From Patescibacteria group bacterium (GTDB lineage: Bacteria > Patescibacteriota > Minisyncoccia > Minisyncoccales > PEYH01), in assembly GCA_018817645.1 (NCBI GenBank), contig JAHITK010000025.1, forward strand, positions 1 to 34,487: a stretch of DNA of 34,487 nt, in the 5' to 3' direction. Each line of letters opens with the position of its first letter. Position 1 is the first letter of the stretch. Positions 1 through 6,781 of this stretch are shown piece by piece. The notes beneath the pieces were generated by a model. The model was not told the DNA's origin, ran no database searches, and saw nothing but the letters and a program-made list of their open reading frames with translations. Made by a program: the position numbers and the translations under genes.

Positions 1-11
1 GGAGCCAATTT

Positions 12-37
12 CCGCCTATTAATTTAGGCGGTTTTTT
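12..37 (+). terminator. Rho-independent terminator of an upstream gene
   Basis: A 7-bp stem CCGCCTA/TAGGCGG with a short AT loop is followed directly by TTTTTT. It would end transcription of a gene lying before the window. A TATAAT box (40-45) follows at once and could serve the next gene, but I see no convincing -35 hexamer. Confidence 0.8.
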
Positions 38-65
38 AGTATAATAAAATAATTAAATTAAATTT

Positions 66-647
66 ATGAATTGGAAAAATATTATATTTATATTATTGAT
101 AATAATAGTGATTATTTTATCAGTATTATTGTTTATAAAATCATCCGATAAAGATATCGCTATAAATTGTCCCAAATGTGAAGATTGCATTGAATGTATT
201 AAGCCAGATCCAAAAATATCCGAATTACCAGATAGTTTCCTAAAATCAGATTATAGGGTAATCAAAATTATTGATAATCAAGATGGCAAATATTCTTTAA
301 TCGTAGCAACCAAAAGATCTGAAATTGCATGTGGTAGCCCAGATGATCCCTCTAGATGCACAGATGACAATAATTGTGGGTCTATATATACTGCACGGAC
401 TTGTTATTTTTTCTTAGAGCCCCTGTATACCTATGGAGCCAATCCGGAAACTCGTTTTATTGCAACATGGGAAGGAGGGCTAGACGGGCTAGATAAGGAT
501 TCTATTGAATTTAAGGATGATACAACAGTCATCTTTAATAGTTATGGAGGCGATAGTATATTTAGCGTCTCTAAAGTATTGGAATTGAATTTAGAAACAG
601 GAGAAATCACTCTCATTAAGAGAGAGGATTTTACATCTGAATTATGA
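66..647 (+). CDS. Unknown membrane-anchored protein
   Basis: I do not recognise this 193-residue protein. Residues 4-25 form one very hydrophobic segment (IIFILLIIIVIILSVLLFI), so it is probably an N-terminal anchor with the rest outside the membrane. A short cysteine-rich stretch follows (CPKCEDCIECIKPD), and four further cysteines lie between about residues 89 and 112. That could mean disulfides or a metal site; this is inference. The soluble part is polar and looks like a small beta-rich domain. It lies alone between a terminator and a 430-bp gene-free stretch, and the start ATG is in an AT-rich leader without a clear Shine-Dalgarno sequence. Confidence 0.7.
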   Translation: MNWKNIIFILLIIIVIILSVLLFIKSSDKDIAINCPKCEDCIECIKPDPKISELPDSFLKSDYRVIKIIDNQDGKYSLIVATKRSEIACGSPDDPSRCTDDNNCGSIYTARTCYFFLEPLYTYGANPETRFIATWEGGLDGLDKDSIEFKDDTTVIFNSYGGDSIFSVSKVLELNLETGEITLIKREDFTSEL

Positions 648-1024
648 TGAAACGTAATCTAATTCTGCACAAAACAGGGTCAAGGTCTACAATCTTGCAT
701 TGACCTCTTCTTCTTTTATACAACGCTCAATTCTTCCAATTCTCCCCTTATTTTTTTCCAATCTACAGTTCTGAATGTGTTCAATAAGGGGAGCACTTCG
801 GCAAGCTCAGTGCAGGCAGGCATGTGCTCGGTTCAAGCGACCGAGAGGTCCTGTATTTTCAAGGTTTCTCGGAATCCTCGGAATCGGTTCGAGAAAAAAT
901 CCCCATATCCCGATGGGGCGACCGAGAGGCATCCAAGAATCGCTTTAGCGGTTTTTTGATTCTATTTATAACCAAGAAATGTTGAGTTAAGGAATAGGCG
1001 ATGGGGTTGTGGAGAATTGAGGAG
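648..1024. other. Gene-free stretch with inverted repeats
   Basis: No supported gene lies here; the 60-residue ORF at 777-959 overlaps repeat-like sequence. The stretch holds a hairpin GGTCAA/TTGACC followed by a T-rich run near 676-718, an 11-bp perfect inverted repeat CTCCCCTTATT/AATAAGGGGAG (742-752 and 783-793), a CCCCAT/ATGGGG hairpin near 902-919, and a repeated GCGACCGAGAGG. It looks like decayed repeat DNA plus a possible terminator for the first gene. Confidence 0.5.
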
Positions 1025-1053
1025 TTGTCCAGTTTTTCAATAAGGGATATAAT
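1025..1053 (+). promoter_or_regulatory. Sigma70-type promoter of the abiE pair
   Basis: TTGTCC (1025-1030), a 17-base spacer and a perfect TATAAT (1048-1053) lie 24 bases before the AbiEi-like start codon. Expected transcription start is near 1060, giving a leader of under 20 bases. Confidence 0.7.
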
Positions 1054-1076
1054 GGACCTATATTAATAAGAAGAAT

Positions 1077-1691
1077 ATGGACAAACTAAGGTTCATTTCC
1101 GTAAAAAATGAGTTATTAAAGCGGAAGATCTCGATTTTTACTCTTAGGGACTTTACGAGGATTTTTAAAATACAGCCCAAAAGCGCAAGGGCTTTTTTGA
1201 GCTATAACGCCAGGAAAGGGAATTTAAAGCGCATTAAACGAGGTGCCTATATTCTTCCTGACAACCAACCAATTAAATTTGAGATTGCGAATTACCTCTG
1301 TAAGCCCTCCTATTTGTCTTTTGAAACCGCCTTGTCTTATTACGGAATTATTCCGGAAACCGTATACGCCATTACTTCTGCGACTACAAACAAAAATGCT
1401 AAGGAAGTTAATTTTGAAGGACAAGTTTATCAGTATCGTAAAATTAAAGAAAATCTTTTTTTCGGCTATCAACCGGTTAAAATAAAAGACAGAGTAATTT
1501 TAATGGCGGATAGAGAGAAGGCCTTTTTAGATTACTTATACTTGCTTTCCTTAAAAAATAATTCATTAAATGAAAGAATGGATTTGAGCAAAATTGATAA
1601 GCAAAAACTTGGCCGATATGTTAATTATTTCATGAAGAGTATAAGAAAAAATCGCGCATTAATTAATTTATTAAAAGAAATTAATCTATGA
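1077..1691 (+). CDS. abiEi: AbiEi-like antitoxin of a type IV toxin-antitoxin pair
   Basis: This 204-residue protein has the layout of AbiEi-family antitoxins. An N-terminal winged-helix part (about residues 8-60: TLRDFTRIF, then LKRIKRGAYIL) is followed by the family's C-terminal region, with the typical stretch PSYLSFETALSYYGI. In this family the antitoxin acts as a DNA-binding autorepressor and counters a nucleotidyltransferase toxin. The stop overlaps the next gene start in ATGA, so the two are cotranslated, and a good promoter lies directly upstream. Family assignment rests on motif pattern and on the partner gene. Confidence 0.8.
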   Translation: MDKLRFISVKNELLKRKISIFTLRDFTRIFKIQPKSARAFLSYNARKGNLKRIKRGAYILPDNQPIKFEIANYLCKPSYLSFETALSYYGIIPETVYAITSATTNKNAKEVNFEGQVYQYRKIKENLFFGYQPVKIKDRVILMADREKAFLDYLYLLSLKNNSLNERMDLSKIDKQKLGRYVNYFMKSIRKNRALINLLKEINL

Positions 1692-2431
1692 TTAGTAGAC
1701 AATTTATCGCGGAATTAAGCACAAAATATCAGACATCTGAACAGAATATAGCGAGAGAATACTGCCAGCACCTGTTTCTGTCTTATTTATACAAGAGAAA
1801 AGAATCCGAAAAATTATTATTCAAAGGAGGCACGGCTTTAAGAATAATCTTTGGAAGCCCCAGATTTTCAGAGGATTTGGATTTTTCTGGCTATAATTTT
1901 TCTATTGAGGAAATTAATAGTTTGATTGATTTAGTTTTAATCGATATGAGCAAAGAGGGAATTAATTTTCAAAAAGAGGTCAACCCGGGGACGGCAGGAG
2001 AAACGAGCGGCGGGTATTATGCTATCGTGGAGTTGAAGTTGTTAGAATTTGATTCTGAAATCAGGATACAGATTTCCCTTCGCGATAAAAAAGGATTAAA
2101 AAGCAATACTCAATTGGTTGAAAATGATTTTATCGCACCTTATGCCATTGTTTTTTTAGAGGAAGGCATATTGGTTCGGGAGAAAATTCAGGCGCTCTTA
2201 GAAAGAGCAAAGTCAAGGGATTTTTTTGACTTGTATTTTATCCTTAGAAGCCGGTGCCTTATCGGATATGTGCCTCAAGATATTAGTAATCTAAAGGAAA
2301 AAATAATGGAAGCTCTACAAAATGGCTGGGAAAAAGAACTAAAAATTTTTTTACCAGCAAGCTATCACCCTCTTCTTAAGAATTTTAAGGAACGTTTAAT
2401 GAGGGAAATTGAAATTCATATTAAGGGTTAG
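1688..2431 (+). CDS. abiEii: AbiEii-like nucleotidyltransferase toxin
   Basis: The 247-residue product carries the AbiEii/AbiGii nucleotidyltransferase signature: LLFKGGTALRIIFG followed by RFSEDLDFSG at about residues 43-69. The GGTAL loop and the acidic SEDLDF pair form the nucleotide and metal site of this fold. A later KIQALLERAKSRDFFDLYFI matches the second conserved block. Family members studied elsewhere modify tRNA or use GTP and stop growth. It overlaps abiEi by 4 bases. The catalytic residues appear intact, so it may be active; that is inference. Confidence 0.85.
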   Translation: MISRQFIAELSTKYQTSEQNIAREYCQHLFLSYLYKRKESEKLLFKGGTALRIIFGSPRFSEDLDFSGYNFSIEEINSLIDLVLIDMSKEGINFQKEVNPGTAGETSGGYYAIVELKLLEFDSEIRIQISLRDKKGLKSNTQLVENDFIAPYAIVFLEEGILVREKIQALLERAKSRDFFDLYFILRSRCLIGYVPQDISNLKEKIMEALQNGWEKELKIFLPASYHPLLKNFKERLMREIEIHIKG

Positions 2432-2683
2432 TTCGACAATAGTGAGTGGCGGGGCGGGGTAGATTAGGGAGCAGTCAAAGTTGGTATCTCAAACCACTCT
2501 TTTGTAGTCATAAAGTAGGTTCGCACATCGTCCGCTTCCCGGAGCTGAATCGAGGAATACGAACTCGTTATTTTTAGGGGAAATTAGATTTTCCCAGTCC
2601 CGCCTTCGGCGGGACGCCCCGCCTGCCTTCGGGTAGGCGGGGATGAATGGGCAGAACACACAGCAGTGTGTTATGCTGTTAGC
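2432..2683. other. Left flank and probable left end of the IS200/IS605-type element
   Basis: No ORF here. The part next to the transposase holds three small hairpins: CCCGCC-TTC-GGCGGG, a larger CCCCGCCTGCC/GGTAGGCGGGG pair with one bulge, and AACACAC-AGCA-GTGTGTT at about 2653-2670. IS200/IS605 transposases recognise subterminal hairpins, so these are candidates for the left end. The earlier part (2466-2550) vaguely resembles a decayed tRNA but does not fold as one. Confidence 0.5.
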
Positions 2684-3180
2684 ATGAGAGTCCGACAGTT
2701 AAATCATAGTGTATACCAAACAGAATATCACCTTGTATGGGGCACTCTTTACCGTCGTAAATTTTTGAAGCACTACGTCAGAGAGGAGTTGATAAAGAAA
2801 CTATACAAAATTCAAAAGAAATATCCCGATTGGTATTTCACGAACATAAATACTGGCGATGACCATGTTCACATATTGATGGAAATACCTCCAAAGTACT
2901 CTATCGCTGAAGTAGTTTCAAAACTCAAATCTCAAACCAGTGTTTACCTTCGTGGAAGATTCAAATTCATCTCAAAAATTTACGATGGTAAAGATAGAAT
3001 TTGGGGCACAGGATACTTTGTATCTACCGTAGGCCTCAATGAGGAAAACATTAAGAAATACATCGAAAGACAGAATGCCTTTGACCGGGGGTTTAATTTA
3101 ACTGACAGACTCAGACTCTCATGACACGCAAGGAAACCCCGCCCCGACTGGAAGGAGGGCGGGGAGGAGGTCATCAATAA
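2590..3180 (+). mobile_element. IS200/IS605-like insertion element, approximate limits
   Basis: The transposase gene is flanked by hairpins on both sides. On the left are CCCGCC/GGCGGG-type hairpins at 2597-2642; on the right is CCCCGCCC/GGGCGGGG around 3136-3163. Such elements lack terminal inverted repeats and target duplications, so the exact ends cannot be fixed from one copy. Confidence 0.55.
2684..3124 (+). CDS. tnpA: IS200/IS605-family Y1 transposase TnpA
   Basis: A single-strand DNA transposase of the HUH/Y1 type, 146 residues from the ATG at 2684; the ORF track starts 6 codons earlier, inside a hairpin. The metal-binding HUH motif is visible as DDHVHIL, and the catalytic tyrosine lies in WGTGYFVSTVG near residue 112, followed by the usual helix ENIKKYIERQ. 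Length and motif order match the family. No TnpB or IscB gene is next to it, so it is a stand-alone element or a remnant. It sits between the abiE pair and small genes, flanked by GC-rich hairpins. The protein looks complete. Confidence 0.9.
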   Translation: MRVRQLNHSVYQTEYHLVWGTLYRRKFLKHYVREELIKKLYKIQKKYPDWYFTNINTGDDHVHILMEIPPKYSIAEVVSKLKSQTSVYLRGRFKFISKIYDGKDRIWGTGYFVSTVGLNEENIKKYIERQNAFDRGFNLTDRLRLS

Positions 3181-3271
3181 AACAATCGCCAAGCCCTCGA
3201 TAAACCCAAGACAAACAGGCGGGTTTTTGGTAAAATAATAAGATAATAAGATAATAAAACAACCAAACGAT

Positions 3272-3691
3272 ATGAACAAAAAAATCATCCAGATTACTTT
3301 TTTCTCTTTGGCAGTTATTTTCCTTTTATTAATGGTGGAGATGTTCGTGCCGGGCGTTGGCGCCAAGTTGTTTAAGTTTTTGGGGCCCGTTGTTCTCTTT
3401 GCGGAATGGGGACTTTTTGCCCTACTTGGCGCAATATTGCTGTTTTTGACTATTAAAAATAAGGTAAAGGAGCCGCTTAGAAAATTTTTGCTGCTGACCG
3501 GGGTTTCTGCCGCGGGGTTCGTTATTTTTGTATTGCTCCATAACCTGACTTCAGGTTTGTTAAGCGCACTTTTTAACAAAGAGATTGAGGAGCCGGTGTT
3601 TTTCATTCTTGCCACCATTGTTTGTCCGATAGGATTTTTGGTCGGCGCCATACGAAGCGCTATAATTTTTTTTAAGAAAGATGCGAAGTAA
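3272..3691 (+). CDS. Small four-helix membrane protein, unknown
   Basis: I do not recognise this 139-residue protein. It has four clear hydrophobic segments, about residues 5-25, 37-58, 68-90 and 105-131, with short charged loops (KNKVKEPLRK; FNKEIEE) and a lysine-rich end, so it should be an integral inner-membrane protein. It overlaps the DUF3175-like gene by 11 bases, so the two are probably cotranscribed. A TGGTAAAAT box (extended -10 type, 3228-3236) after the IS element may be the promoter. Confidence 0.7.
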   Translation: MNKKIIQITFFSLAVIFLLLMVEMFVPGVGAKLFKFLGPVVLFAEWGLFALLGAILLFLTIKNKVKEPLRKFLLLTGVSAAGFVIFVLLHNLTSGLLSALFNKEIEEPVFFILATIVCPIGFLVGAIRSAIIFFKKDAK

Positions 3692-3962
3692 TAAAAGATA
3701 TTGGTCTGAGAGGGTAACAAAGCAGAGTAATGCCCTTGATTTAGAGAAGGGTGTTTTTATCCTTGAGGACCCAAAAAAGATTGCCTTGTCTTTGAAAATG
3801 TCGGCAGAAATGAGCGATAGGCGAAAGGCGGGAGCTTTTCAGTCGGCGATGTCTATGCTTAATTTTTACATTAACCGGGCAGGAAAGAATTTAGCAGCAG
3901 AGCGGAAGGAAATTCTTGAGCAGGCGAAAGGGGAGTTGAGAAGAGTATTCAATCGGGAGTAG
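3681..3962 (+). CDS. DUF3175-family small protein
   Basis: The 93-residue protein matches the DUF3175 pattern as I remember it: a start like RYWSERVTKQSNALDLEKGVF, then DPKKIALSLKMSAE, then the strongly conserved RRKAGAFQSAMSMLNFYINR and AGKNL. The family is small, cytosolic and of unknown function, and is found in many bacteria. It overlaps the preceding membrane-protein gene by 11 bases and is followed by a strong hairpin terminator, so the pair forms a two-gene unit. Confidence 0.8.
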   Translation: MRSNKRYWSERVTKQSNALDLEKGVFILEDPKKIALSLKMSAEMSDRRKAGAFQSAMSMLNFYINRAGKNLAAERKEILEQAKGELRRVFNRE

Positions 3963-3984
3963 GGCTGTCCGTAGGAGGCCCTTT

Positions 3985-4020
3985 GCGCCCCGCAGAGGAA
4001 TCTGCGGGGCGCTATGTTTT
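3985..4020 (+). terminator. Strong hairpin terminator after the DUF3175 gene
   Basis: A perfect 12-bp GC-rich stem (GCGCCCCGCAGA/TCTGCGGGGCGC) closed by a GGAA loop is followed by TATGTTTTTGG. The U tract is interrupted, but the stem is very stable. Confidence 0.7.
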
Positions 4021-4119
4021 TGGCGCGACGGCAGTAAGACAGTGGCAGAGAAAGAAATTTTTTGTTATTATTGAAGGGGTCGAGTAAAAAACAACGAATA
4101 ATTAAAATTATTTAAAAAT

Positions 4120-4518
4120 ATGAAAGGATTTAATACAAACATTGAGAAAGACACCTTGGAAAACAATAATTTCAGAAAAGTGCTTTATACCGGCAAGCAC
4201 AGCCAATTGGTCTTAATGAGTTTAAAGCCGAAAGAGGAGATAGGAATGGAGGTTCACCCGGATAATGACCAATTTTTCCGTTTTGAAAAGGGGCAAGGGA
4301 AATGTATTATTGATGGAAACGAATATGAGGTGGCAGACGGTTCGGCTATCGTGGTGCCGGCCAGAGCCCAGCATAATGTAATCAATGTATCTGAGGGGGA
4401 AGAGTTGAAAATGTATACTATTTATTCTCCGGCTCATCACAAAGACGGGATTGTCCGCGCCACTAAAGAGGAGGCGGAGAGCAATGAGGCGGAATTTGAC
4501 GGCATTACCACCGAATAG
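4120..4518 (+). CDS. Single-domain cupin protein
   Basis: A 132-residue small beta-barrel protein of the cupin superfamily. Cupin motif 1 is visible as EEIGMEVHPDNDQFFRFEKGQG (about residues 45-66) and motif 2 as GSAIVVPARAQHNVIN (about 84-99). The likely metal ligands are His50, the acidic/Gln residues nearby and His95. Family members of this size include isomerases, dioxygenases and sugar-binding proteins, so no reaction can be assigned. It is monocistronic, with its own strong terminator. Confidence 0.85.
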   Translation: MKGFNTNIEKDTLENNNFRKVLYTGKHSQLVLMSLKPKEEIGMEVHPDNDQFFRFEKGQGKCIIDGNEYEVADGSAIVVPARAQHNVINVSEGEELKMYTIYSPAHHKDGIVRATKEEAESNEAEFDGITTE

Positions 4519-4537
4519 TTTAAGATAACTTGAATCC

Positions 4538-4575
4538 AAAAACCCGCCCTTCGATAAACTCAGGGCGGGTTTTCG
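4538..4575 (+). terminator. Bidirectional rho-independent terminator after the cupin gene
   Basis: AAAACCCGCCCT pairs perfectly with AGGGCGGGTTTT around an 11-base loop, with A and T tracts on the two sides. Confidence 0.85.
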
Positions 4576-4595
4576 GATTGGGGATAACTAAACCA

Positions 4596-4624
4596 TTGAC
4601 AGGAAATAGTTATGGGTGTATATT
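4596..4624 (+). promoter_or_regulatory. Strong sigma70-type promoter for the DUF5320 gene
   Basis: Consensus TTGACA (4596-4601), a 17-base spacer and TATATT (4619-4624). The expected start near 4631 gives a leader of about 108 bases containing the pair CAGTCA...TGACTG. Its first 14 bases (TTGACAGGAAATAG) are identical to those of the promoter at 19539. Confidence 0.85.
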
Positions 4625-4738
4625 CATAATAGGAGTTGTTGAAGATTCAAAAAGGTCGATTTAAACAAATTAAATTTTCGTTCAGTCATCTTTAATTTTT
4701 CTTTTTGAATTTTTAATTTGACTGAGCGGAGCAAAAAT

Positions 4739-4984
4739 ATGCCAAGATACGACAGAACAGGTCCTTTAGGGTATGGCCCTATGACCGGAAGGGGAATGGG
4801 TCCCTGCGGCGGGGGAATGGCTTATGGCAGAGGCGCTGGAACAGGATTTGCGCCCGGTTTTGGGTGGAGAAGATTTTTAAGCAAATCGGAAGAGGAGGAT
4901 GTTTTAAAAGAAGAAGAGGGAATGCTGGAAGAGGAGTTAAAAGCAGTTAAGGAACGGTTAGCTGAACTAAAGGACAAAAATTAA
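4739..4984 (+). CDS. DUF5320-family small protein
   Basis: The 81-residue protein begins MPRYDRTGPLGYGPMTGRGMG, the hallmark of DUF5320, then runs through a Gly/Met/Arg-rich low-complexity part with one CGGG site and ends in a charged coiled-coil-like helix (about residues 45-80). The start at 4739 is chosen because the family begins there; the ORF track start is 7 codons earlier. Its function is unknown; in other genomes these genes often lie beside DUF134 and dinitrogenase-cofactor-like proteins, and a DUF134 gene follows here. It is preceded by a strong promoter and the motif GAGCGGAGC. Confidence 0.85.
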   Translation: MPRYDRTGPLGYGPMTGRGMGPCGGGMAYGRGAGTGFAPGFGWRRFLSKSEEEDVLKEEEGMLEEELKAVKERLAELKDKN

Positions 4985-5036
4985 AGAAGGCCGGGAGCCC
5001 AGCCCTCTAAAAGAGGGCTGGGGAGGCCTTCTTTAA
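4981..5036. terminator. Long composite terminator hairpin
   Basis: TTAAAGAAGGCC pairs with GGCCTTCTTTAA, and inside it CCCAGCCCTCT pairs with AGAGGGCTGGG. The DUF5320 stop codon lies within the stem. It should work in both directions. Confidence 0.8.
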
Positions 5037-5072
5037 GCTAAATAATATCATTAAATTGAGTTAATTTCAATT

Positions 5073-5348
5073 ATGGTAAGGCCAAGAGGTTGCCGGAGAA
5101 TAAGATTTAATCCGCGCGTCACTTATTTCAAGCCCCAAGGCGTGCCGATGAGGCATTTGGAAGTTATTGAATTAACCGCTGAAGAAACGGAGGCCTTGAG
5201 ATTAAGGAACATAAAAGAATTGGACCAGGTTGAATGCGCCAAGTTGATGAACACTTCCCAAAGCACATTCCAGAGGATTTTATCTTCGGCTTATAAAAAA
5301 ATTACCGAATCGCTGATAAACGGAAAAGCGATAAGAATAATAAAATAG
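5073..5348 (+). CDS. DUF134 (UPF0251) helix-turn-helix protein
   Basis: This 91-residue protein belongs to the DUF134/UPF0251 family. It starts with the Arg-rich MVRPRGCRRIRFNPRV and continues with LTAEETEALRLRNIKELDQVECAKLMNTSQ, a sigma-region-4-like helix-turn-helix (about residues 35-75) with recognition helix STFQRILSSAYKKI. It is probably a DNA-binding regulator, possibly of its own region. It follows DUF5320, a common pairing, but a strong terminator lies between them. AATTGA/TCAATT repeats at its start could be an operator; that is inference. Confidence 0.85.
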   Translation: MVRPRGCRRIRFNPRVTYFKPQGVPMRHLEVIELTAEETEALRLRNIKELDQVECAKLMNTSQSTFQRILSSAYKKITESLINGKAIRIIK

Positions 5349-5387
5349 CCAAAGGAATCATTAATCAATAATTCGAGCTTAGAAAAT

Positions 5388-5416
5388 TTGACAGATTTTG
5401 GGCTATGGTGTATAGT
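5388..5416 (+). promoter_or_regulatory. Strong sigma70-type promoter of the RRM gene
   Basis: TTGACA (5388-5393), a 17-base spacer and TATAGT (5411-5416). Expected transcription start is near 5423, 36 bases before the gene. Confidence 0.9.
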
Positions 5417-5458
5417 GGTTTTTAATAGGTCGAAAAAATAAGCAAAAAAGAAAAATAG

Positions 5459-5719
5459 ATGAGCAATAAGCTATATGTCGGTAATCTCCCTTACGAGACG
5501 ACCGAGGATGCTCTAAAGAATTTTTTCTCTGAAGCTGGCTCTGTAGCTTCTGCGACTATCATAGTGGACAAAATCTCTGGTAGATCAAAGGGCTTCGGTT
5601 TCGTAGAAATGTCAACCGAGGATGATGCCAAGAACGCCATTGAAATGTTCAATGGCAAAGAGTTCTCCGGCAGAAACATCGTGGTTGATGAGGCTAGGCC
5701 CATGAAAAAGGAATTTTAA
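5459..5719 (+). CDS. RNA-binding protein with one RRM domain
   Basis: A single RNA-recognition-motif protein of 86 residues. RNP2 is LYVGNL (residues 5-10) and RNP1 is RSKGFGFVEM (about residues 43-52), both with the aromatic residues that stack on RNA. It lacks the Gly-rich tail of cyanobacterial cold-shock Rbp proteins. In bacteria such proteins are thought to bind RNA, often in the cold; the target here is unknown. It has its own strong promoter and terminator and so is a monocistronic, probably highly expressed gene. Confidence 0.92.
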   Translation: MSNKLYVGNLPYETTEDALKNFFSEAGSVASATIIVDKISGRSKGFGFVEMSTEDDAKNAIEMFNGKEFSGRNIVVDEARPMKKEF

Positions 5720-5748
5720 TTCTTTTGTAGTATTCGAACCAAAACAAG

Positions 5749-5772
5749 AAGCCCTTCCGGGCTTTTTGTTTT
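5749..5772 (+). terminator. Rho-independent terminator of the RRM gene
   Basis: AAGCCC-TTCC-GGGCTT followed by TTTGTTTTC. Confidence 0.85.
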
Positions 5773-5786
5773 CTTTAAAAGTTTTA

Positions 5787-5795
5787 TGGTATAAT
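5787..5795 (+). promoter_or_regulatory. Extended -10 promoter element
   Basis: TGGTATAAT (TGn plus perfect TATAAT) lies 46 bases before the start of the small membrane protein at 5841. No strong -35 is visible, as is usual for extended -10 promoters. Confidence 0.6.
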
Positions 5796-5840
5796 GGACA
5801 AGTATTATCCAATCTAAAAAATCATTAATTACCTCAAATT

Positions 5841-6227
5841 ATGAACATGAGAAAGATAATAATTTGGTTGGCGCGCTTGATTTGCCTTGTATCAGCCCTG
5901 TTCTTTTTGGTATTTGTGATAGGCGAAGGAGTGTTCGAGGCAATAGAACAAACAGGAAACAAAATCAGGGCCGAAGCTTTCGTATTAGCCGGTCTTTTAA
6001 TATTCGCCGGCATCAGCAGTTTAATTGTCTGGAAATGGCAAAAATTAGGCGCGATTCTGCTCTTTGTCGCCGGATTATTTTTAGTATTTTTCGTTGTTGC
6101 CACGGCAAAGTCCAACCGGGCACTGGTGTCCGCTATGGTGGGAGGCCCTTTTATTGTTTCGTCAGCCCTTTTCTTCTTGGCAGAACGCGATAAAAGAAAA
6201 ACAAGAGAATTAATGGTGGTTAAATAA
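5841..6227 (+). CDS. Small four-helix membrane protein, unknown
   Basis: The 128-residue protein has four hydrophobic segments (about residues 6-29, 43-62, 67-88 and 94-115) and a basic C-terminal tail (RDKRKTRELMVVK). I do not recognise a family with confidence. It is followed after 3 bases by another small membrane protein, so the two probably form one operon from the extended -10 promoter upstream. There are no catalytic-looking residues inside the helices. Confidence 0.7.
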   Translation: MNMRKIIIWLARLICLVSALFFLVFVIGEGVFEAIEQTGNKIRAEAFVLAGLLIFAGISSLIVWKWQKLGAILLFVAGLFLVFFVVATAKSNRALVSAMVGGPFIVSSALFFLAERDKRKTRELMVVK

Positions 6228-6230
6228 AAT

Positions 6231-6686
6231 ATGAATAAAAAAGAACATTATCCGCTTATCAGGACAATTTATCTCTATTTGTTTACTTTAGTGGGATTAG
6301 CCCTTTTGATATCCGGCACAGTGAGGTTAGTTGATATGGGTCTTAAAGCCCTTATTTTTACCGAGGCGGACTATTATCTGCGAACGGAAATGCCTCCGAT
6401 GGCGCCTATCGCCTTAGACGAAATAGGAGAACTTCAAGAAGGCGCGCCATTAAGCCAAGAGCAGCTTCTTTTAATAGATAATTGGCTTAAGGATTATCAG
6501 GCGTGGCAGGATAAGACCGGCGGGAGTAATGGTTTGGTCAGCTCCAGACAGAGAGACGCTTCTACCAGCATATCTTTAATATTGGTTGGTCTTCCCTTGT
6601 ATTTGTTTCACTGGTCTATTATCAGGAGAGAAACCAAAAATAAAGAATCCAAAAACCAAAGACCAAAATCCAAAACTACAACTTAA
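6231..6686 (+). CDS. Membrane protein with two TM helices, possibly DUF5671-like
   Basis: The 151-residue protein has a hydrophobic segment at about residues 11-30 (IYLYLFTLVGLALLISG) and a second at about 114-130, with a polar domain of about 80 residues between them. The N-terminal PLIRTIYLYLF pattern recalls DUF5671, but I am unsure. The last 18 residues (KNKESKNQRPKSKTTT) are encoded by AACCAAAA-type intergenic repeat sequence, so the C-terminus has probably been extended into repeat DNA. It is cotranscribed with the gene 3 bases upstream. Confidence 0.65.
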   Translation: MNKKEHYPLIRTIYLYLFTLVGLALLISGTVRLVDMGLKALIFTEADYYLRTEMPPMAPIALDEIGELQEGAPLSQEQLLLIDNWLKDYQAWQDKTGGSNGLVSSRQRDASTSISLILVGLPLYLFHWSIIRRETKNKESKNQRPKSKTTT

Positions 6687-6781
6687 AACCAAAAATTTTT
6701 AATTTTTGTATTGTGGTTTTGGTTTTTTTGTTTTGGGTTAACCCTTCATTACGAGGCCCGGCCTCGTAATCTCGTAAATAT
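6687..6781. repeat. Repeat-derived spacer with a 23-bp palindrome
   Basis: The first half is an AACCAAAA/TTTTGGTT-type inverted repeat that can act as a terminator (GGTTTTTTTG). At 6748-6770 lies a perfect palindrome with half-site ATTACGAGGC around CCG. The same palindrome is found at 19091-19113. Confidence 0.7.

Noticed and set aside
777-959. 60-residue ORF in the spacer before the abiE pair
   Set aside because: Its sequence overlaps inverted and direct repeats (GCGACCGAGAGG, CCCCAT/ATGGGG), it has no ribosome-binding site and no recognisable composition; it looks like repeat DNA read as protein.
2980-3720. 246-residue minus-strand ORF across the transposase end and two small genes
   Set aside because: It is antisense to the well-supported TnpA, the four-helix membrane protein and the DUF3175 gene, and its Ser/Pro/Asn-rich composition is typical of a shadow frame.
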